Below are positions 36,011 to 48,770 of a stretch of DNA of 64,000 bases, one piece after another. The stretch's first letter is position 1. Each line of letters begins with the position of its first letter. The stretch is taken from positions 1 to 64,000 of the forward strand of contig UZAN01040148.1 in the NCBI GenBank assembly GCA_900618425.1, read 5' to 3'. The notes below the pieces were generated by a model that made no database searches, was not told the DNA's origin, and was given only the letters and a program-made list of their open reading frames with translations. This stretch comes from Echinostoma caproni (Eukaryota; Platyhelminthes; Trematoda; Plagiorchiida; Echinostomatidae). A program made the translations under genes and the position numbers.

Positions 36011-37165
36011 GATACGGCTTTTTCACTTTTGCGATTTCATTTCAACCAAATTTTGGTTGAGAAAATCGAGTGAAATCACGGAGCATTGGATTCATTGATA
36101 TCCTGGATGTCCATCGGTTAATGACTTCCAAATGATTGGTTTCTGTCAGCAAAAAATGGTTACACTTTGATAGCTGCGCAAACATTTCCTGTAGATAATC
36201 AAATTTCTCTCCTGGAGAATGTGATGAAAATTTTCACTCGTCACAAAGAAAAGCAACAATCCTGGACTCAGTTTGCTATATCGTATATGAACCAGTTGTA
36301 GCTTCCATCGGGAGAAAGATCGATCAAATTGTCCATAGGCGATTTGTTGCAATTAAATGCTGAGAACTTCTTGCGAGATATCAGTTAGTGAAAGAAAGTT
36401 TTGTTGGGGCCATTATTACCGAAATAGGACCGCGCAACCAAGTTTATAATTTTCTCGTTAAATTGAAAATATCATCTCTGGCGAAGTGTTCAAAAGCCTG
36501 AGGTGGCTTCATGGGTGACAAAGCGTTTTCGGGAATCTGTTTGGAGCAAATCGGTTGATAGGATGCAGTTTTCTGAAAGGTCACAGACCACGCGGTGAGA
36601 TGTACAAAGATGAAATGGTGTTTCGACAACGGGTTCGGATATATACCTCGAGACGCCAGAAAACTGATGGCAAGCCTTCACAATATTGACATTGAGGATG
36701 GAAGTCACAGGAGTTGCTGGAAAAATTTCAGATGGCGTCCTGTTTTTACTTCTTTCAGTTTATGTTCGCATTGTAAGGGAAGATGTCTGACAACATTGGC
36801 AATACGACGATTCGCGCATGTGATTCCTATGAGAAACTGATTACGGTTTTTGCGACGTGGGAAATATCGTCACATTGACAGTGAAAAGTAGTTTTTTAAC
36901 TAACAACGTCTACTGCAGTTTGTCATTGAGTGACAACGTTTGCTCACCTGTGGCTAAAGTCATTGAGTTCAAATCCCCCCCAAAGTGCGATTATCGAATA
37001 GGGGTTAAACTGTGCATAATATCCACTATAGTGTGTAAGTATCCTCCACCTGATCCATCTCCTATCGGCCATCTCCATGTCTTTAAGTGTGGGCTTTGTC
37101 TATAACTTCTAACTTTTTGTCTGCTAATATTTGCAGCCTTCAGTCGCTCTTATTCGATTAAACCA
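36011..37165. other. Unassigned
   Basis: Nothing recognised. Confidence 0.4.
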
Positions 37166-37169
37166 TTCA

Positions 37170-37440
37170 AAACACGAAACGACTTCTAAGGAAAACCTAT
37201 CAGGGCAGTCAGCTTACTTGCTAACTGGCGGATTCAATATGCTTCTGAAAATTGAATGGGTAATTCGAATGTGAAAAGATCACTGCTATCGGTGTGGTCT
37301 CGTAACTCAGCTGGTAAGGCGTGTAAAAGTGTACAAAAGATTAGGCAGCATCCATGCGTGGGTCTGAATCCCATCGAGGTTACTGAAATTTACACAATCG
37401 ACATACAAATCAAGAAACACCAACTCAACGTTACCCATCT
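37170..37440 (+). repeat. tRNA-like repeat, family C (single unit)
   Basis: A body segment (CTTCTAAGGAAAACCTATC, GCTAACTGGCGGATTCAATA, about 37180-37242) is followed 60 bases later by a tRNA-like head: TAACTCAGCTGGTAAGGCG, then GGGTCTGAATCCCATCGAGGTTACTG (about 37300-37385). Body, spacing and head match 48540-48770. A 7-position acceptor-like pairing (GGTCTCG with CGAGGTT) is partly wobble. The anticodon arm is too long for a real tRNA. Confidence 0.6.
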
Positions 37441-40135
37441 ATTGTATTAGCAATTGGAATGGAAGAGGTGTTCCCGTTTTTTGCGTACATTCATCAAACA
37501 TTAACTGCAGTATCGTTTGATAGAATTCATAGCCAATGAACGATCGGAAGAAGAATTGCATGGATCGCTTTGTGGATGCCGAAAAACAAAGCTGTACAGT
37601 TATTTCGTCCTTATAGGGGCACGCCAACAGCGTTTTTCAGCATTGTGCCGTTGCTGGGGATTGAACTGGAAAATCTTTGAGTTGAGAGCGGATGAAACTT
37701 GCGCATATATATACATACATACATACATGCATAATAAATTTGTATATATGAATTTGCGCCCAACAGGTGTACGCAGTCTGCAACAAACAAACACGTTTAA
37801 CCATCAGAAATGATTAGTTAGGTTTAACTGAGAATGGATTGAAAGATGAATTTGATCTGTTATTCGGATACAGTCGGACTGGTCACGATGTTTGTTGCAC
37901 ACATAACTATTACGATCTCGACCTATATTATAAAGTACAATGTCTAGGGACAAAGGAAACTTCAATGAGAATACTTACTACACCCGAATGGAACGGAGTA
38001 GCACGCTGCGTGTGTAGTGGTGCTATTCCCAAAACGAGGTTCATTGCGCAATTCGATTGGGAATATGAGTCAGTAACCACCACACGTAATAATTTCTAAA
38101 ATCTCCGCCTACGACATTGACGCGCTCATAAATAGAAAACCCAATAGTGGTGAAAGATATTGTGCTTTAAGATCAGAGTTGGAGCCAGTTCCATGGCTGA
38201 AAAAGAATATAAAGTGAATTCGGAAACAAAATCATTGAAATAAGGTCCAAATGTTTATTGATAACCTTTGAGGACGGAGGTAACCAATAAAGTCACTTTT
38301 AGTTAAATAAAATTTTCTTTTCAACGTGACATGTAAGTTGTATTCGTGTGGTTTTCTCCCTAAGAATGTAAAAAACCGACTTCTCCTTGGAGTGGTTTTG
38401 GTGGTGAGCCGTTTATGGTTTCCCTAAATCCCGCCAAAAATAGGAATATAAAAATTAATCGATACCTGAGAAAAAGCATCCCTGTCATTTCTAATTTGGA
38501 TGCTGAGTAAATTTTAATCGCAAACCTTGGATAAAAATAAATGTTACAAGGATAACGCGTGTTCCGAAAATGACCGAGGAGTGACAAGACATCCGGCGGG
38601 TGTTTCACTCACGTGGTTTTGTTGAGATCCGAATGTTTTTCCCAGGGATATGCATTGACATCTAGTGCATTGGTGCCCAAAATGTTATATTCACACAGCC
38701 TCCATCTGGAAAACGTGGTTTTAGCATTGTTCGTTCACTAATTTGAAATTCCGCCCACCAAGGAAGTAGAATATGCTACGAATAAGTTCTTTCGCTCATA
38801 AACCCAGTTTGAAAATTGTTTATATTGGAACCCTTTATTCACATCAATAGCTTTACAATATCTTGGAAAATGCCGCAAAATTAATCCGTTTCAAATGTTA
38901 GCACTCCAGAAAGTAAAAAAATGTTTCATTGGGCAAGGTGCTCAATAAACAGAACCTCGGCATAAAATTATTTTACCAGAGCAAACAAACCGGAGACAAC
39001 GCATTTTACTTGGCAAAAAAATAAACATCCTTTTATTTGTTGGTTCATAAGGTAATAGATACGTGTCCAAGTGCTTCAGCTTTTCCCAATAACAAAGACT
39101 AGACACTGGTTCCAATTAAACAATACTAGAGTTTGTGGTTTTATGAACGTGTAATTTGTCGGTTGTCTGTGGTACTCAAATTATTCACACTATGCCCAAT
39201 TCGATAGGTGATATGCCTAAGGTTCATATGCATAACGGACACAAAGTCAAAGTGGCCATTCTTCACATTTATGCCAGTGCAGAATTTTTGAAGGACGATT
39301 TGTACCACAAAGGCTGTCAAATGTGTATGTGCCAAGGGAAGTTAACTCGTAAAAGGGCGGAAAACATATAAACGATTTCGTTTAAGATAACGAAAAGGCA
39401 GCCTTCTTAAGTGATGAGGAGAAAGAACAATCAATATTTTCCATAAGAAAACTCAGTTCATCCTCTAGAAAAATTACAGTTTGATTCTAGATCGAATTGA
39501 GCGACTCCAGTTGCATATTTCCCGTGGCCCTGGGGAAAGACAAAAAGATCTTATTATGAAAGACAATATCAGTTTTAAATGCCTATGGCTGTGCATTACA
39601 TTATGTAAGATGGAGGTACAATCAAATAGCTGTTGCAATAGCATTCGGAGTTTTGATTGGGCACAATTCGACGGTTCATATTTGAATTGACTCAGTTTGG
39701 AGCACAACCCAATCAATAACCTTAATCCGGTACCGAAAGTGTTCACGACAGAAATAAGATCGCCGTATGACTTGACTTGCTCACCCGATTCGCAGGTAGA
39801 TATAGCGGTTACCGGTTGGGAAGTTTCTCTCAATATGGTGATTTCATCTACCATATCCGGGATATTTGCCAAAATTCATGATAAAGCTGTTGACATCAAA
39901 TAACTGCGAGTTTTCTGATTTGGGATTATTTTTGGGAGAAAATTTCACCTAGACAAGTATTTTACATGGATTTAGATGAAGACCATACAAAACTGCATAA
40001 AACAATAAAAAGGGATTATAATTAACCAGTTGTGTGTTTAACGACCTTGGCAATTTGCCATTCCGTTTGAGTGTGTCTTTTTTATGTTTCACTGGACTTT
40101 TTGGTTCATGGTGTTTGCATTTTTCTCTCTTTCAG
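37441..40135. other. Unassigned; short TACA repeat
   Basis: A TATATATACATACATACATA tract lies at about 37706-37730. Open frames at 39474-39903 overlap on both strands and have no domain I recognise. Confidence 0.4.
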
Positions 40136-40307
40136 ATTGTTATTCAAACCCTTTTCCAAGGCGAAAATCCGGTCTGTTGACGGTTTCAGTCCACAGTTAG
40201 ACTCAGCCCAACTGCGTTTGTCTGGTGTATTCGTTCAAATGAGACATCCTACCACACACACGAGCCAAACACCCCACAGTGTCATTAAGCATCTTAAGAA
40301 TCGTTAA
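40136..40307 (+). CDS. Candidate terminal exon (unknown gene)
   Basis: The acceptor TTTGCATTTTTCTCTCTTTCAG is close to ideal. The frame that follows begins LLFKPFSKAKIRSVDGFSPQ, stays open for 56 codons and stops at TAA (40305-40307). The segment is basic with a Thr/His-rich end (HPTTHTSQTPHS). Entry phase is 2. No family is recognised and upstream exons were not joined to it. Confidence 0.3.
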
Positions 40308-40986
40308 AAGTAATAGCGTGCTCTGGGTATAACGGTTTGGGTCTCATGAGTTGAAGCTTTGCTTTCCTTAGAATCAAAGGTATACATTATGTACCTTATG
40401 CTGTTCAGTTCTTGAAGTTCTAGATCGTACATTACCGGTTCTGAAAACGAAACGGTATATGGCTGCACTCTCCTGATGTTCATCTCAGTGTGCCGCGCAA
40501 TGAAACAGAGAAAAATACAAACTGAGAGCGAAAACAAAAAAGGAACAACATTACAAATTTTAGAATAATTTCCAGCGGGAAATCAGATTAAAAAAGGCAG
40601 TACTTTGTCAGGTGTGCTAAGACAACCACAGGATACTGTCATACGATGTGGTTGTTTTACTCGAAATATCTGCAGAATCATAATCGAAATCTTATACCCG
40701 GCTACGGGAGGATCCTGAAACACAGAACCAGGCTATGGACGGTATCGAACGAATAAAGGAAACAAGAATGGCTCACAAGGTATTTTTGATTCAGTTTTTA
40801 TGTTCTTCTGGTGATGAATTTCTTGATTGAACTGCAGTGAATTTGGTTGGCTCGGAACACCAGCTTCTAGAACTGTCTCACATAGCTTCATAGCTGGTGT
40901 TTCCTTGGAGCGTTGGATCAGTAAAGACTGTTTGCCTAATTGTGTGGTTTTGCTAATAGAGACAAGTGAATAATTGTATAACGCAA

Positions 40987-41174
40987 TGACTTCACGACAT
41001 TTGAAAAACCAAAAACCTTTGGAGTATTCGGCAGCAAAGCTGAATCGATTGCAAAAACATTTGCATTTGAGATAGACTGTCCAAAAATGATAACTCAAGA
41101 AATGCATACTTTGGTAGAATATTGCACAGTCAACGCAGAGTGGGCCATCGATATGCGTGAAAAGAAAATATGGG
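40987..41174 (+). CDS. Weak candidate exon (unknown gene)
   Basis: An open frame with protein-like wording (KTFGVFGSKAESIAKTF, VNAEWAIDMREKKIW) runs from a stop at about 40983 to a GTAAGA donor at 41175 and stays open beyond it to 41371. No good acceptor precedes it, and an antisense frame of 150 codons overlaps, so it may be chance. Confidence 0.18.
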
Positions 41175-41371
41175 GTAAGAAACACGTCAAAGAATGTGCA
41201 GTCGGTTTCTTCATAAAACGCTCACTAAACAATGACGTTATTTTTCTATCAATAGTGGGTGTATGTGAATCTTTTGGCTCATCATTTTGCAAACATACAA
41301 AGTTTAGCAAAACAGTACTTGCTCCGACTAATAAAAAAACACTTCAAATCAAAGCTTCCATAGTTTTTTAG

Positions 41372-43625
41372 CTTTATCAAATAGCCTCTAATACATCTAC
41401 GGTTGACCTCAAAATGAACGTAAAATGCATCACAGTCACCAGAGTTGGAACTGTCGTTGGTAAATTAATGTTTTACACTCAATTATTCGAGAAAATCGTA
41501 AGGCGGAGCTGGTTATTTGAACTCAATAAACTCACTGCATCATCCTTTTTAAGCCCACGTTGAAGAACATTCGCTCTAATTCACTTGAATGCGTAAAATT
41601 GATTTTATTTGAAAAAAATATTGTAAACGGAGCATTCCACGCGGTAGTTGCAAATAGATTGCAAACGGAACTGATGGAGCCCGACCTACTTAAACTGTAT
41701 GCATCTACTGTGGATGGATTTAATTTTCCTCCCCTGGATATTTGTTTCTCGCACTGTCTGACTGTCTGGCTGGCAGTTCAGAGAAGCGTAAAAATACATC
41801 AAGCTAGCCCCAGACCGGATTGCTACAGGGGATGCAAAATAGCGCGGTCAGTTGCAGTTCTTTCTCCCACCTTGGAAAGATAGATAATCAACTTCTTGTT
41901 CCACACTAACTAACGATTTGTTCATTGCTGCACAATCCGAATTGCGGAATTGTGCAAAAGGTGGTAATGATCACCAAACACCCCCGACGAACCAATCCGT
42001 TCGACGGTTATTATTCTTTTTTAAGTAGATAAGCGATTGTTGTTGTCCAATATTTTTAATGATCACATAGTGCGCTTACTTCAGTTGGTTCATTCACTGA
42101 AAAACGCCAACTTCCATTGCTCGGTGTAACCCAACAAATCATTCGGTAGTTGAACACTTTCCAATTAAAACCAGTTGAAATAATCAGCATATTGATTAAT
42201 GGATTCTATTTGCCAAACGATTAGATTAAGTATCAAAACACAACAATAGTCCCCTTATTTCCCGGATTTCTCATTTTATGCTGACGTGATTTTTCCTGCC
42301 TAGGATACGAAACAAATCGTACGCTAAACGACGGAAAAAATATGTAATCACGTTCTCATACATTCCGAAAGAATGCTCTGAAAATTTGAAAACATCTGAA
42401 CTTTTGAACTTCAGAATTTCTGCAAATTATACCCAAGACTTAAGCATGACTATTCGATACAGAAATGACAGGGTTGAAACGGGAAACACATCTGTGTGTT
42501 TTCCAGTGAATTACGGCAAAGCTCAGAGTCAAAACGATTCTCTCCATCGCCAGGTCTGAGCGCACGGTGTAATTGGATTTATTGATGCACGAGAATCAAG
42601 TTTATGGTTTGCTGGATCGAACGGTAAAATGAATCAAGAGTTAGACCCTTTTTGATAATCTGATCGTATTCTTTGTAATTTTGCACTGTTCCCGAAAGCC
42701 TACATTAGCATTTTATGCTTGTCTATTTTTCATTTGAGTGTAGTAGCTGAGTTAATGCAACAGACAAGTTATTACTGAGACAACTCCTAACATTTTTCGC
42801 ATTTGTGTTTTCGAGGAAATCATGGTTTCAAATTAAAATGGGCCAGTAATAAAACGAGCTAAGTTTGATAAAAGTAGGATAACACCCGCAGATGTGGTAA
42901 CCAAGAGATAACACTGTTTGGCCGATCAAATTTGAAACGTCTGCTGATATGAACCGGAAAAGATCAATTTCACTTTCTGTTTGAGCTCAAACGATGTGTA
43001 TATAAATAAATACAACCCCTTAGTTACTTACTACTCTAAGGATAGAAACAGTGTTGGTTAAAGTTTCTTACTAGTAGTGTTCGTTTCCTCAGCCATAATC
43101 AACTGGAGTGCATTGGTCGAACTGGGGCAAGTAAATGAACTCCTAATTTTGACCAAACGGAACGATCAATTTGCTGGAATGTTACATATCATGCCCTGGT
43201 CAAGGTGTAACTCTGATCCAAATATGGTTATCCTCATTTCTGATGAATCCTGGACAATTCAGTGCTTGTAGTCGGGAACTGAGATAAATCTTGTTGGGTT
43301 TGAGTTTAACATTTGGCGGTTGGCTTTAACAAAGAAGGCATGATGATCGAGAACTAGGAGTACACCAAATATTCAGGAACAACACATTGGATCGAGCATC
43401 TCTGAGCAGTTAACTTCAGAGAAGATAAACTGGATCAAAGGCTATCTCCCCTGATTAGGAATTATCTGATATTTGGTGCCATATTATAAGAACTTGATTT
43501 CGTCTTCATTTCAAGTACACTATTGCGTTGATTAATTGAATGTTAGAATTTTTTGTTTCATGCAGTCAGTCTACGAAAATCTTTCTTATTTGAAAGTTGG
43601 AAGTAGGTTATTTGAGGTGAGAATC
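41372..43625. other. Unassigned
   Basis: Nothing recognised. The 107-codon frame at 41560-41883 has no known domain. Confidence 0.4.
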
Positions 43626-43634
43626 GATGGGAAA

Positions 43635-43705
43635 AAGCGGAGAAAAGTGCACCGAACAGCTGTTTTGCTTCATGTTGCCAGTAAAATCCACTTCTCAAAT
43701 AACAA
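43635..43705 (-). ncRNA. Hammerhead-like relic (family 2, third copy)
   Basis: On the minus strand CTGGCAACATGAAGCAAAAC then AGCTGTTCGGTGCAC aligns with CTGACGAGTATC...AGCTGTTCAGTGCTC at 4.0 kb. The palindromic CAGCTG of stem III is intact; the catalytic CUGANGA is broken. It is support for a dispersed family, not an active ribozyme. Confidence 0.3.
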
Positions 43706-43959
43706 TAGCCTCCCACTATGTCACATGCTTGTACATTGATTCGGAGCCCATACAAAATTTCCTCTTTTAACGCTCCGTCGCTGATCGACGACCGCTTAGA
43801 TCGGAATTATAGAACCAATGTTGTTGATAGTTTTCATCACGCTGAAAAGCTCATCTTAGATGAAGTAACCATGTCGTTGCCCGGTTTAGCAAATGTTCTA
43901 TTCTATTCAAATTTCAAAAGCCTATATTATATTCAGTGAACGAGTCTTTGTGATTTTTA

Positions 43960-44230
43960 TCCCGCTTTATTATTATTATGAGTACCCAAAATTAGAAACA
44001 GTTATTTATTAGCTATTTGATTAATCATCTAATTTATTTTCACCCGATCTAGTATTCTACTGGTGCTCGTCAGGCCACGGCGCACCCTTTCCTCATTGGG
44101 GTCAGCTGATCTGCAAGATGGATCGGCAAGTATACGTGGTTCTAGTCAATGTGGTAGTTTAACGAGTTCTTCCACTCGCGAGTACCGAACTACTAGAATT
44201 TCCCGTGGTTTGAACGGGGTTAGTTATTGA
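43960..44230 (-). repeat. Possible non-LTR element 3' end with (TAA)n tail
   Basis: On the minus strand a compact GC-richer block (GACCCCAATGAGGAAAGGG, GCGCCGTGGCCTGACGAGC) leads into AT-rich sequence ending in ATAATAATAATAA (about 43967-43979), the usual look of an RTE-type 3' end. No coding motif was found, so the family is a guess. Confidence 0.35.
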
Positions 44231-44487
44231 CGTTTTTCAAATAATACCCAAGATCACATGTTGAGAGCAGAAAATAAGCAAATCAGCTCGTTCCAGTACA
44301 GCTTAATCATACCAATAGAACAAAATATATATCACTATCTACAGGTAGGGATGTCCGATGAAAAAGTTAAAGTGCTTATGTAGTGAAGACACGGGTGCAG
44401 CCATTTTGAATTGAGTGCGAGTTGTGTACGTGTCTTACTGAGCTCTTTTGTTTCATGGTTACCTTTTGTATTTTCCCTGTCTTGCAG
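44231..44487. other. Unassigned
   Basis: Nothing recognised apart from the pyrimidine tract leading to the next candidate exon. Confidence 0.4.
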
Positions 44488-44558
44488 GTTGTCATGATGC
44501 CCTCTCCCCGGAGAACGTACTGAGAGAAGTATGTTCTACTTCTGTATTGAGAGCATTG
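44488..44558 (+). CDS. Candidate internal exon (unknown gene)
   Basis: Both splice signals are strong: TTTGTATTTTCCCTGTCTTGCAG before it and TTG followed by GTGAGT after it. The 71 bases encode CHDALSPENVLREVCSTSVL and three more residues, starting in phase 1 and ending in phase 0. The text looks like a soluble helical protein. No family was recognised and flanking exons were not found. Confidence 0.35.
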
Positions 44559-47500
44559 GTGAGTGGCCAAGGATTGTGCAGTCTTTTTGAGAACGCGTTA
44601 GTTGTAAAAGAACTCGGAATGTCTTGCCCGCAATTAACCTGCCGATGTATTTCGAGTTGATTAAGAAATGGGGTCGCCCCGGGCACATTTCACTTAAAAT
44701 GTTCAGCAGGTTCCATCCTAATTTCTCTCCATTTACTCGGATGTTTCGAGGACGGGTCACTTATCGGCTATGGTAGCTTGAGTGCTTGCAAAAATTGATT
44801 TTACGCACACAAAGGTGGGGGGATTGGGGAGATCGATGCTAGCTTTCTCCGCAATGACTAGAGTAAGGAAACCCACGTGTCTAGACCGTCACGCTCTAAT
44901 TGTACAGGAGTCTACATAGGTCAGTCACTTTTATGGTAGGATTACTTTCAACCGCACAAAGAACTGGCCTAGTTATTCCACTTTTCAACCGCGCAAGGTG
45001 ATGCTTACGGGTGGGCTTCCTATAGACGCCTGGTGATGCGGGCAATATACTTTGCTCCACAGGAGTAAGTGCAAGAGTAAACACAGAAAGAAACTGCAGA
45101 ATTGTGATCTCTATCCTTCAGTCGTAGATACACCATCGGGCTAGATGTGGACTGGGTCAGAAGCCTGGCTGCGTAGAAAGATACGCTCAATCAACTCTAA
45201 ACAATAATAAGAAACTAAAGTCAACGAAAGAACTGTACTTCAGATTCGATGAATGTATTCTTTTTAGTGTATTTTGCTGGATAGACCAGCGCTTGCATTG
45301 TTAGGATTGACATAAGTTTATGACCCAAAAATCGACAAATTATTGGATACTTAAAGCCGATGTTATGAGTAAACTAATCAAAAAATAATCGCACAAAAAC
45401 GCGTGCATTTAGATACTGATCTGTCTGGTAGTACAACGATAAGTAAAGAATCAAAGGCGGATAGAAAATAGGTTTCCACAGTCTCTGTTTAACATTTAAC
45501 AGTTTGGTTATCAAATATTTGTAATTTAAAATGAAAAAAAGTTTATTACGTCACATTTTGAAGTTCTGTAAAGTCATTTGGAAAAATCCGCAAATTTACT
45601 AGTTTCTTACCAAAATGGTTATGGGAATCTAGGGTATGAATTATTGAGTGTGAGTAATACTTGATGTAAAAGGTGTAGATACGCAACTTGTTTCATCAGA
45701 CGTTTACTTCCGACTAATGCATCGGCCTTACACAACAGATTGAGAACGAGTTCTCTTTCTGCATAAAAGAGATATATCAGTTACTCACCATATCTAGTAA
45801 AATTACCATTGCCTAAAGTTCCAGGGCAACATGCAAAACTGAAGAATTCCTTCAAGTTTTCAAATCGATGTTTTGGCTACATATTCCGGAAATATCTCTG
45901 AATGAATGTAGTTTTAAAACTGTTAATAGAAAGTGCTAGACCGTGATTCTCATTCGCATGCATTAGCTTGTTTGTGTGCTCACGTATTTGGACAAAGTAA
46001 ATAGTGGTTCCCCAGTGTGAACACGGTTAACCGTACCAGCGCAACAGATGGCTCTAATTCTAGTTCGATCAACTTGAAAGAAAAACAAGGTGAGATCAGT
46101 ATCTATACCACACTTTTCAAGTGGATCAAACAAAATCGTTAAGCCATAATTGCTCATTTCTCTGTTATGGTCTGAAAGAAATGCCTCCCAAAAGAACGAC
46201 AACATATTTATCAAGGGTATGCTAGAACAAGGGAAAGGCGGAAATTACTGCTGTAACACCTTTTAGGAAATAAACAATCGTTCCTTTTTAAAAATGACTA
46301 GAAAAACTTGTTATTGATGTACACTGAAATAACGGACCACTTAATTCTTTATGCTCAAAGACAACGTTCAGCACTGCTCGCTGTCGTCCTTAATTATTCA
46401 ACCCATTGGAAAGTTTTCAGTTTCCCACTCTTTTTCCTGTGACCTTATTCTGATATCATATCCAGTGCAGTACTTTATACAGATTCTTTGATCCAAATTA
46501 TATAACTTTGTTTTTCCTTTGGCTCTTGGAAATTTCAATATGTGAGTGAAATCGAAAGGTAACCAAATTCGATACAACATTTTAAACTGTGAAAGGTACG
46601 AGGACTTTGTATGTACTTTATTGATTTTTAAATAGCGATGTCAAATGATTCCTATTGTTATTTATCACAGAGAGATGTGTTGAAGTGCAATCATATTTTT
46701 CATAGTTTTTTCTGGATTGAAACAGGGCTCTAATATCATTCTTGATCGCAGTTTGTTGGTAAATTACGTAATTATTGTGTGCTCCCGGAAATTTGACCCT
46801 GTTTCATGTTACTTTCTATTGTAAAAGCTCTCCAGGGTATTGCTACGTCATTTTAAGATCTCTACCTGAACTCAGTGGGGAATTAGTCATTTATTTTCTC
46901 ATTACCAGCCGGTCTAGCCTTAAATACACAACGGTACACTGTGCGTTCTCACTGAATGGTCCGCTCTTATGTCCCACATTCCTTTTTTAACCCATTGTAG
47001 CATTCATTTGTGTCTAAGTATCGTCATATCTGATCCTATTCAACCGCCCATTCGCCTCCGCTTGACTACTGTCCATGTTTCTATGCTCATGTGTACTTTG
47101 ATCTACCCTAACTATTTGTCTATGTGTGTTTATCTTTTTCCCGTGTGCTCACTTTCATGTTATCATTAATGCATTCATTTGAGACCCAGACAATCTCGGT
47201 CTTTCCCTCACCTCTGCCTCCTCTGTAGCGGTGTTTGCTACATTTTTATTTTTATCAAAAACAATGAACCGTTGGTAATGCTGATGTTTATGTCTCTAGA
47301 CAGACGCAACTTATCCGCGATCTGCAATTGTTTGTCCCATCGTTTTACTGTGTCCCGTAGATTGATCTCAATACCAGAAGCTCAGAATACAGAACCGTCC
47401 TGTATAAGCCCCACTTCTCTCACGTTGGGATATTCGGTGTGGAATACGTTGTTTTAATACAAGGTTGCATTCTGTTTGCGTTATTAATTGATTTACACTG

Positions 47501-48095
47501 TGTTTAATCTGGAACTACCTTCGTAACCAATATAATCGGTTATTTGCGGTGAGATTTGCATCAGATAGTATCAGCAATTTCCCGGAGAAAAAACCCGAAC
47601 TATTCTCAGTTACCGGTGTGTTTTTCAAGCTTATTCTATAGGATACCATTTTTGTTAAATAGTGCGCACAATGACATCAGAAAACTAGGTCTTTTAAAAC
47701 ATTTCTCAATAGCAACACCCATAATGATCAAATGTGGTTTGTGGATGACGCTACTCATTACCTTATGCGTAAACAAAATGGATTGTGGGCGCGAGTATTT
47801 TAAACCGATTTATGTCTCGTAATACTTTGTTGGGACAACAGAATGCAATGAATAAAGCTTGAAACAAATGAAAAAACATTGTTTTACAGAACGCACCGAT
47901 TTTTATTTCTCATAACTGCGTATCGTTTGAATCTATTCCGCATTTCACAGTTAAATACCATCCAATACGCTTAAAAAACCCTTGTTGCTACACCCCAGGT
48001 ATTTCCAATCATTTAAAAGTGTGGACTGTGATCTGTCTTGTCAGGTAGTATAATTTTACGGTACAACACTTGCACCAGTTTTGATTTGAGATATC
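44559..48095. other. Unassigned; pyrimidine-rich block
   Basis: 46790-47460 is C/T-rich on the + strand and open in several frames without known domains. No repeat or gene is supported. Confidence 0.4.
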
Positions 48096-48099
48096 TTGG

Positions 48100-48540
48100 T
48101 ACTACGTGAACAATGAATGCATACTGGGACATCTTGACTTTTTCAGTTATGTTGTTTGATGGATTTAAATCCTCCTTTTTTCTACGGTAAGCATCCTCAG
48201 TGGGATTTGAAAACAATCATGAATGCTGCCTACAATTTTCCACAGCACACGCTCTACCGGCTCAGCTAGGTGGACATAGGGATAATACTGATGTCTTTAT
48301 ACTGGGCTTAGCCATCCAACTTACAAAGGCATATGGAATCCACCAGGTAAGCTAAATGCCACGACAGATTTTCCTTGGGAAGCCACCGAAATCCAGTAAA
48401 TGATCTTATAAGTAGGGTTTAATTGTTCAATTGCGTTGTTTTGCGGATTTAAGTCCTTCATTTGAAACACTCACAAGCCCCGGTGGGATTCGAACCCACG
48501 CACATGTGCCTGCTACGCCTTTACATTAGAAATTCATTCG
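48100..48540 (-). repeat. tRNA-like repeat, family C, two tandem units
   Basis: On the minus strand a tRNA-like end GCGTGGGTTCGAATCCCACC (about 48485-48505) is followed by a body with GACTTAAATCCGCAAAACAA and ATCTGTCGTGGCATTTAGC (to about 48330). A second head follows (CTAGCTGAGCCGGTAGAGCG, about 48249-48270; TTCAAATCCCACTGAGG, about 48195-48212) and again the same body start (GGATTTAAATCCATCAAACAA, about 48145-48170). The two B boxes are about 290 bp apart, so this is a genuine tandem of a tRNA-headed unit. Confidence 0.65.
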
Positions 48541-48770
48541 ATGAATTCCGGTGGCTTTCTAAAGAAAACCTGTCGTGGCATTTAGCCTACATGCCAACTG
48601 ATGGATTCCATATGCCACTGTAAGTGAGATGGATAAAAGCAATGTTAAGAGCTCAGTACTATAGATGTAGCCCGGCAGCTCAGCTGATAGAGCGTGCGCT
48701 GTTCAAAACGTAGGCAGCGCCAATGCGTAGATTCGAGTCCCATCGAGGCTACTGAACGTTTAAAGAAGGA
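48541..48770 (+). repeat. tRNA-like repeat, family C, inverted unit
   Basis: The body GGTGGCTTTCTAAAGAAAACC...GGATTCCATATGCC (48550-48618) is the reverse complement of 48330-48405, and a + strand head follows: CAGCTCAGCTGATAGAGCG, then AGATTCGAGTCCCATCGAGG (about 48670-48750). Together with the minus-strand tandem this makes a roughly 75-bp inverted repeat with a spacer of about 150 bp. The head is tRNA-like, with A and B boxes, but its variable middle is too long for a tRNA gene. Confidence 0.65.

Noticed and set aside
37300..37385. tRNA gene
   Set aside because: A and B boxes are present, but the insert between them is too long and the stems are mostly wobble; the same head recurs in a repeat.
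39474..39903. 132-codon minus frame and overlapping + frames
   Set aside because: No domain, no splice context, and the length is within chance for an AT-rich window of this size.
40733..41185. 150-codon minus-strand frame
   Set aside because: No recognisable motif, and it is antisense to a slightly better + strand candidate.
44075..44090. CTGACGAGC on the minus strand near a GTGAAAA
   Set aside because: Spacing and stems do not fit; it sits inside a probable non-LTR 3' end.
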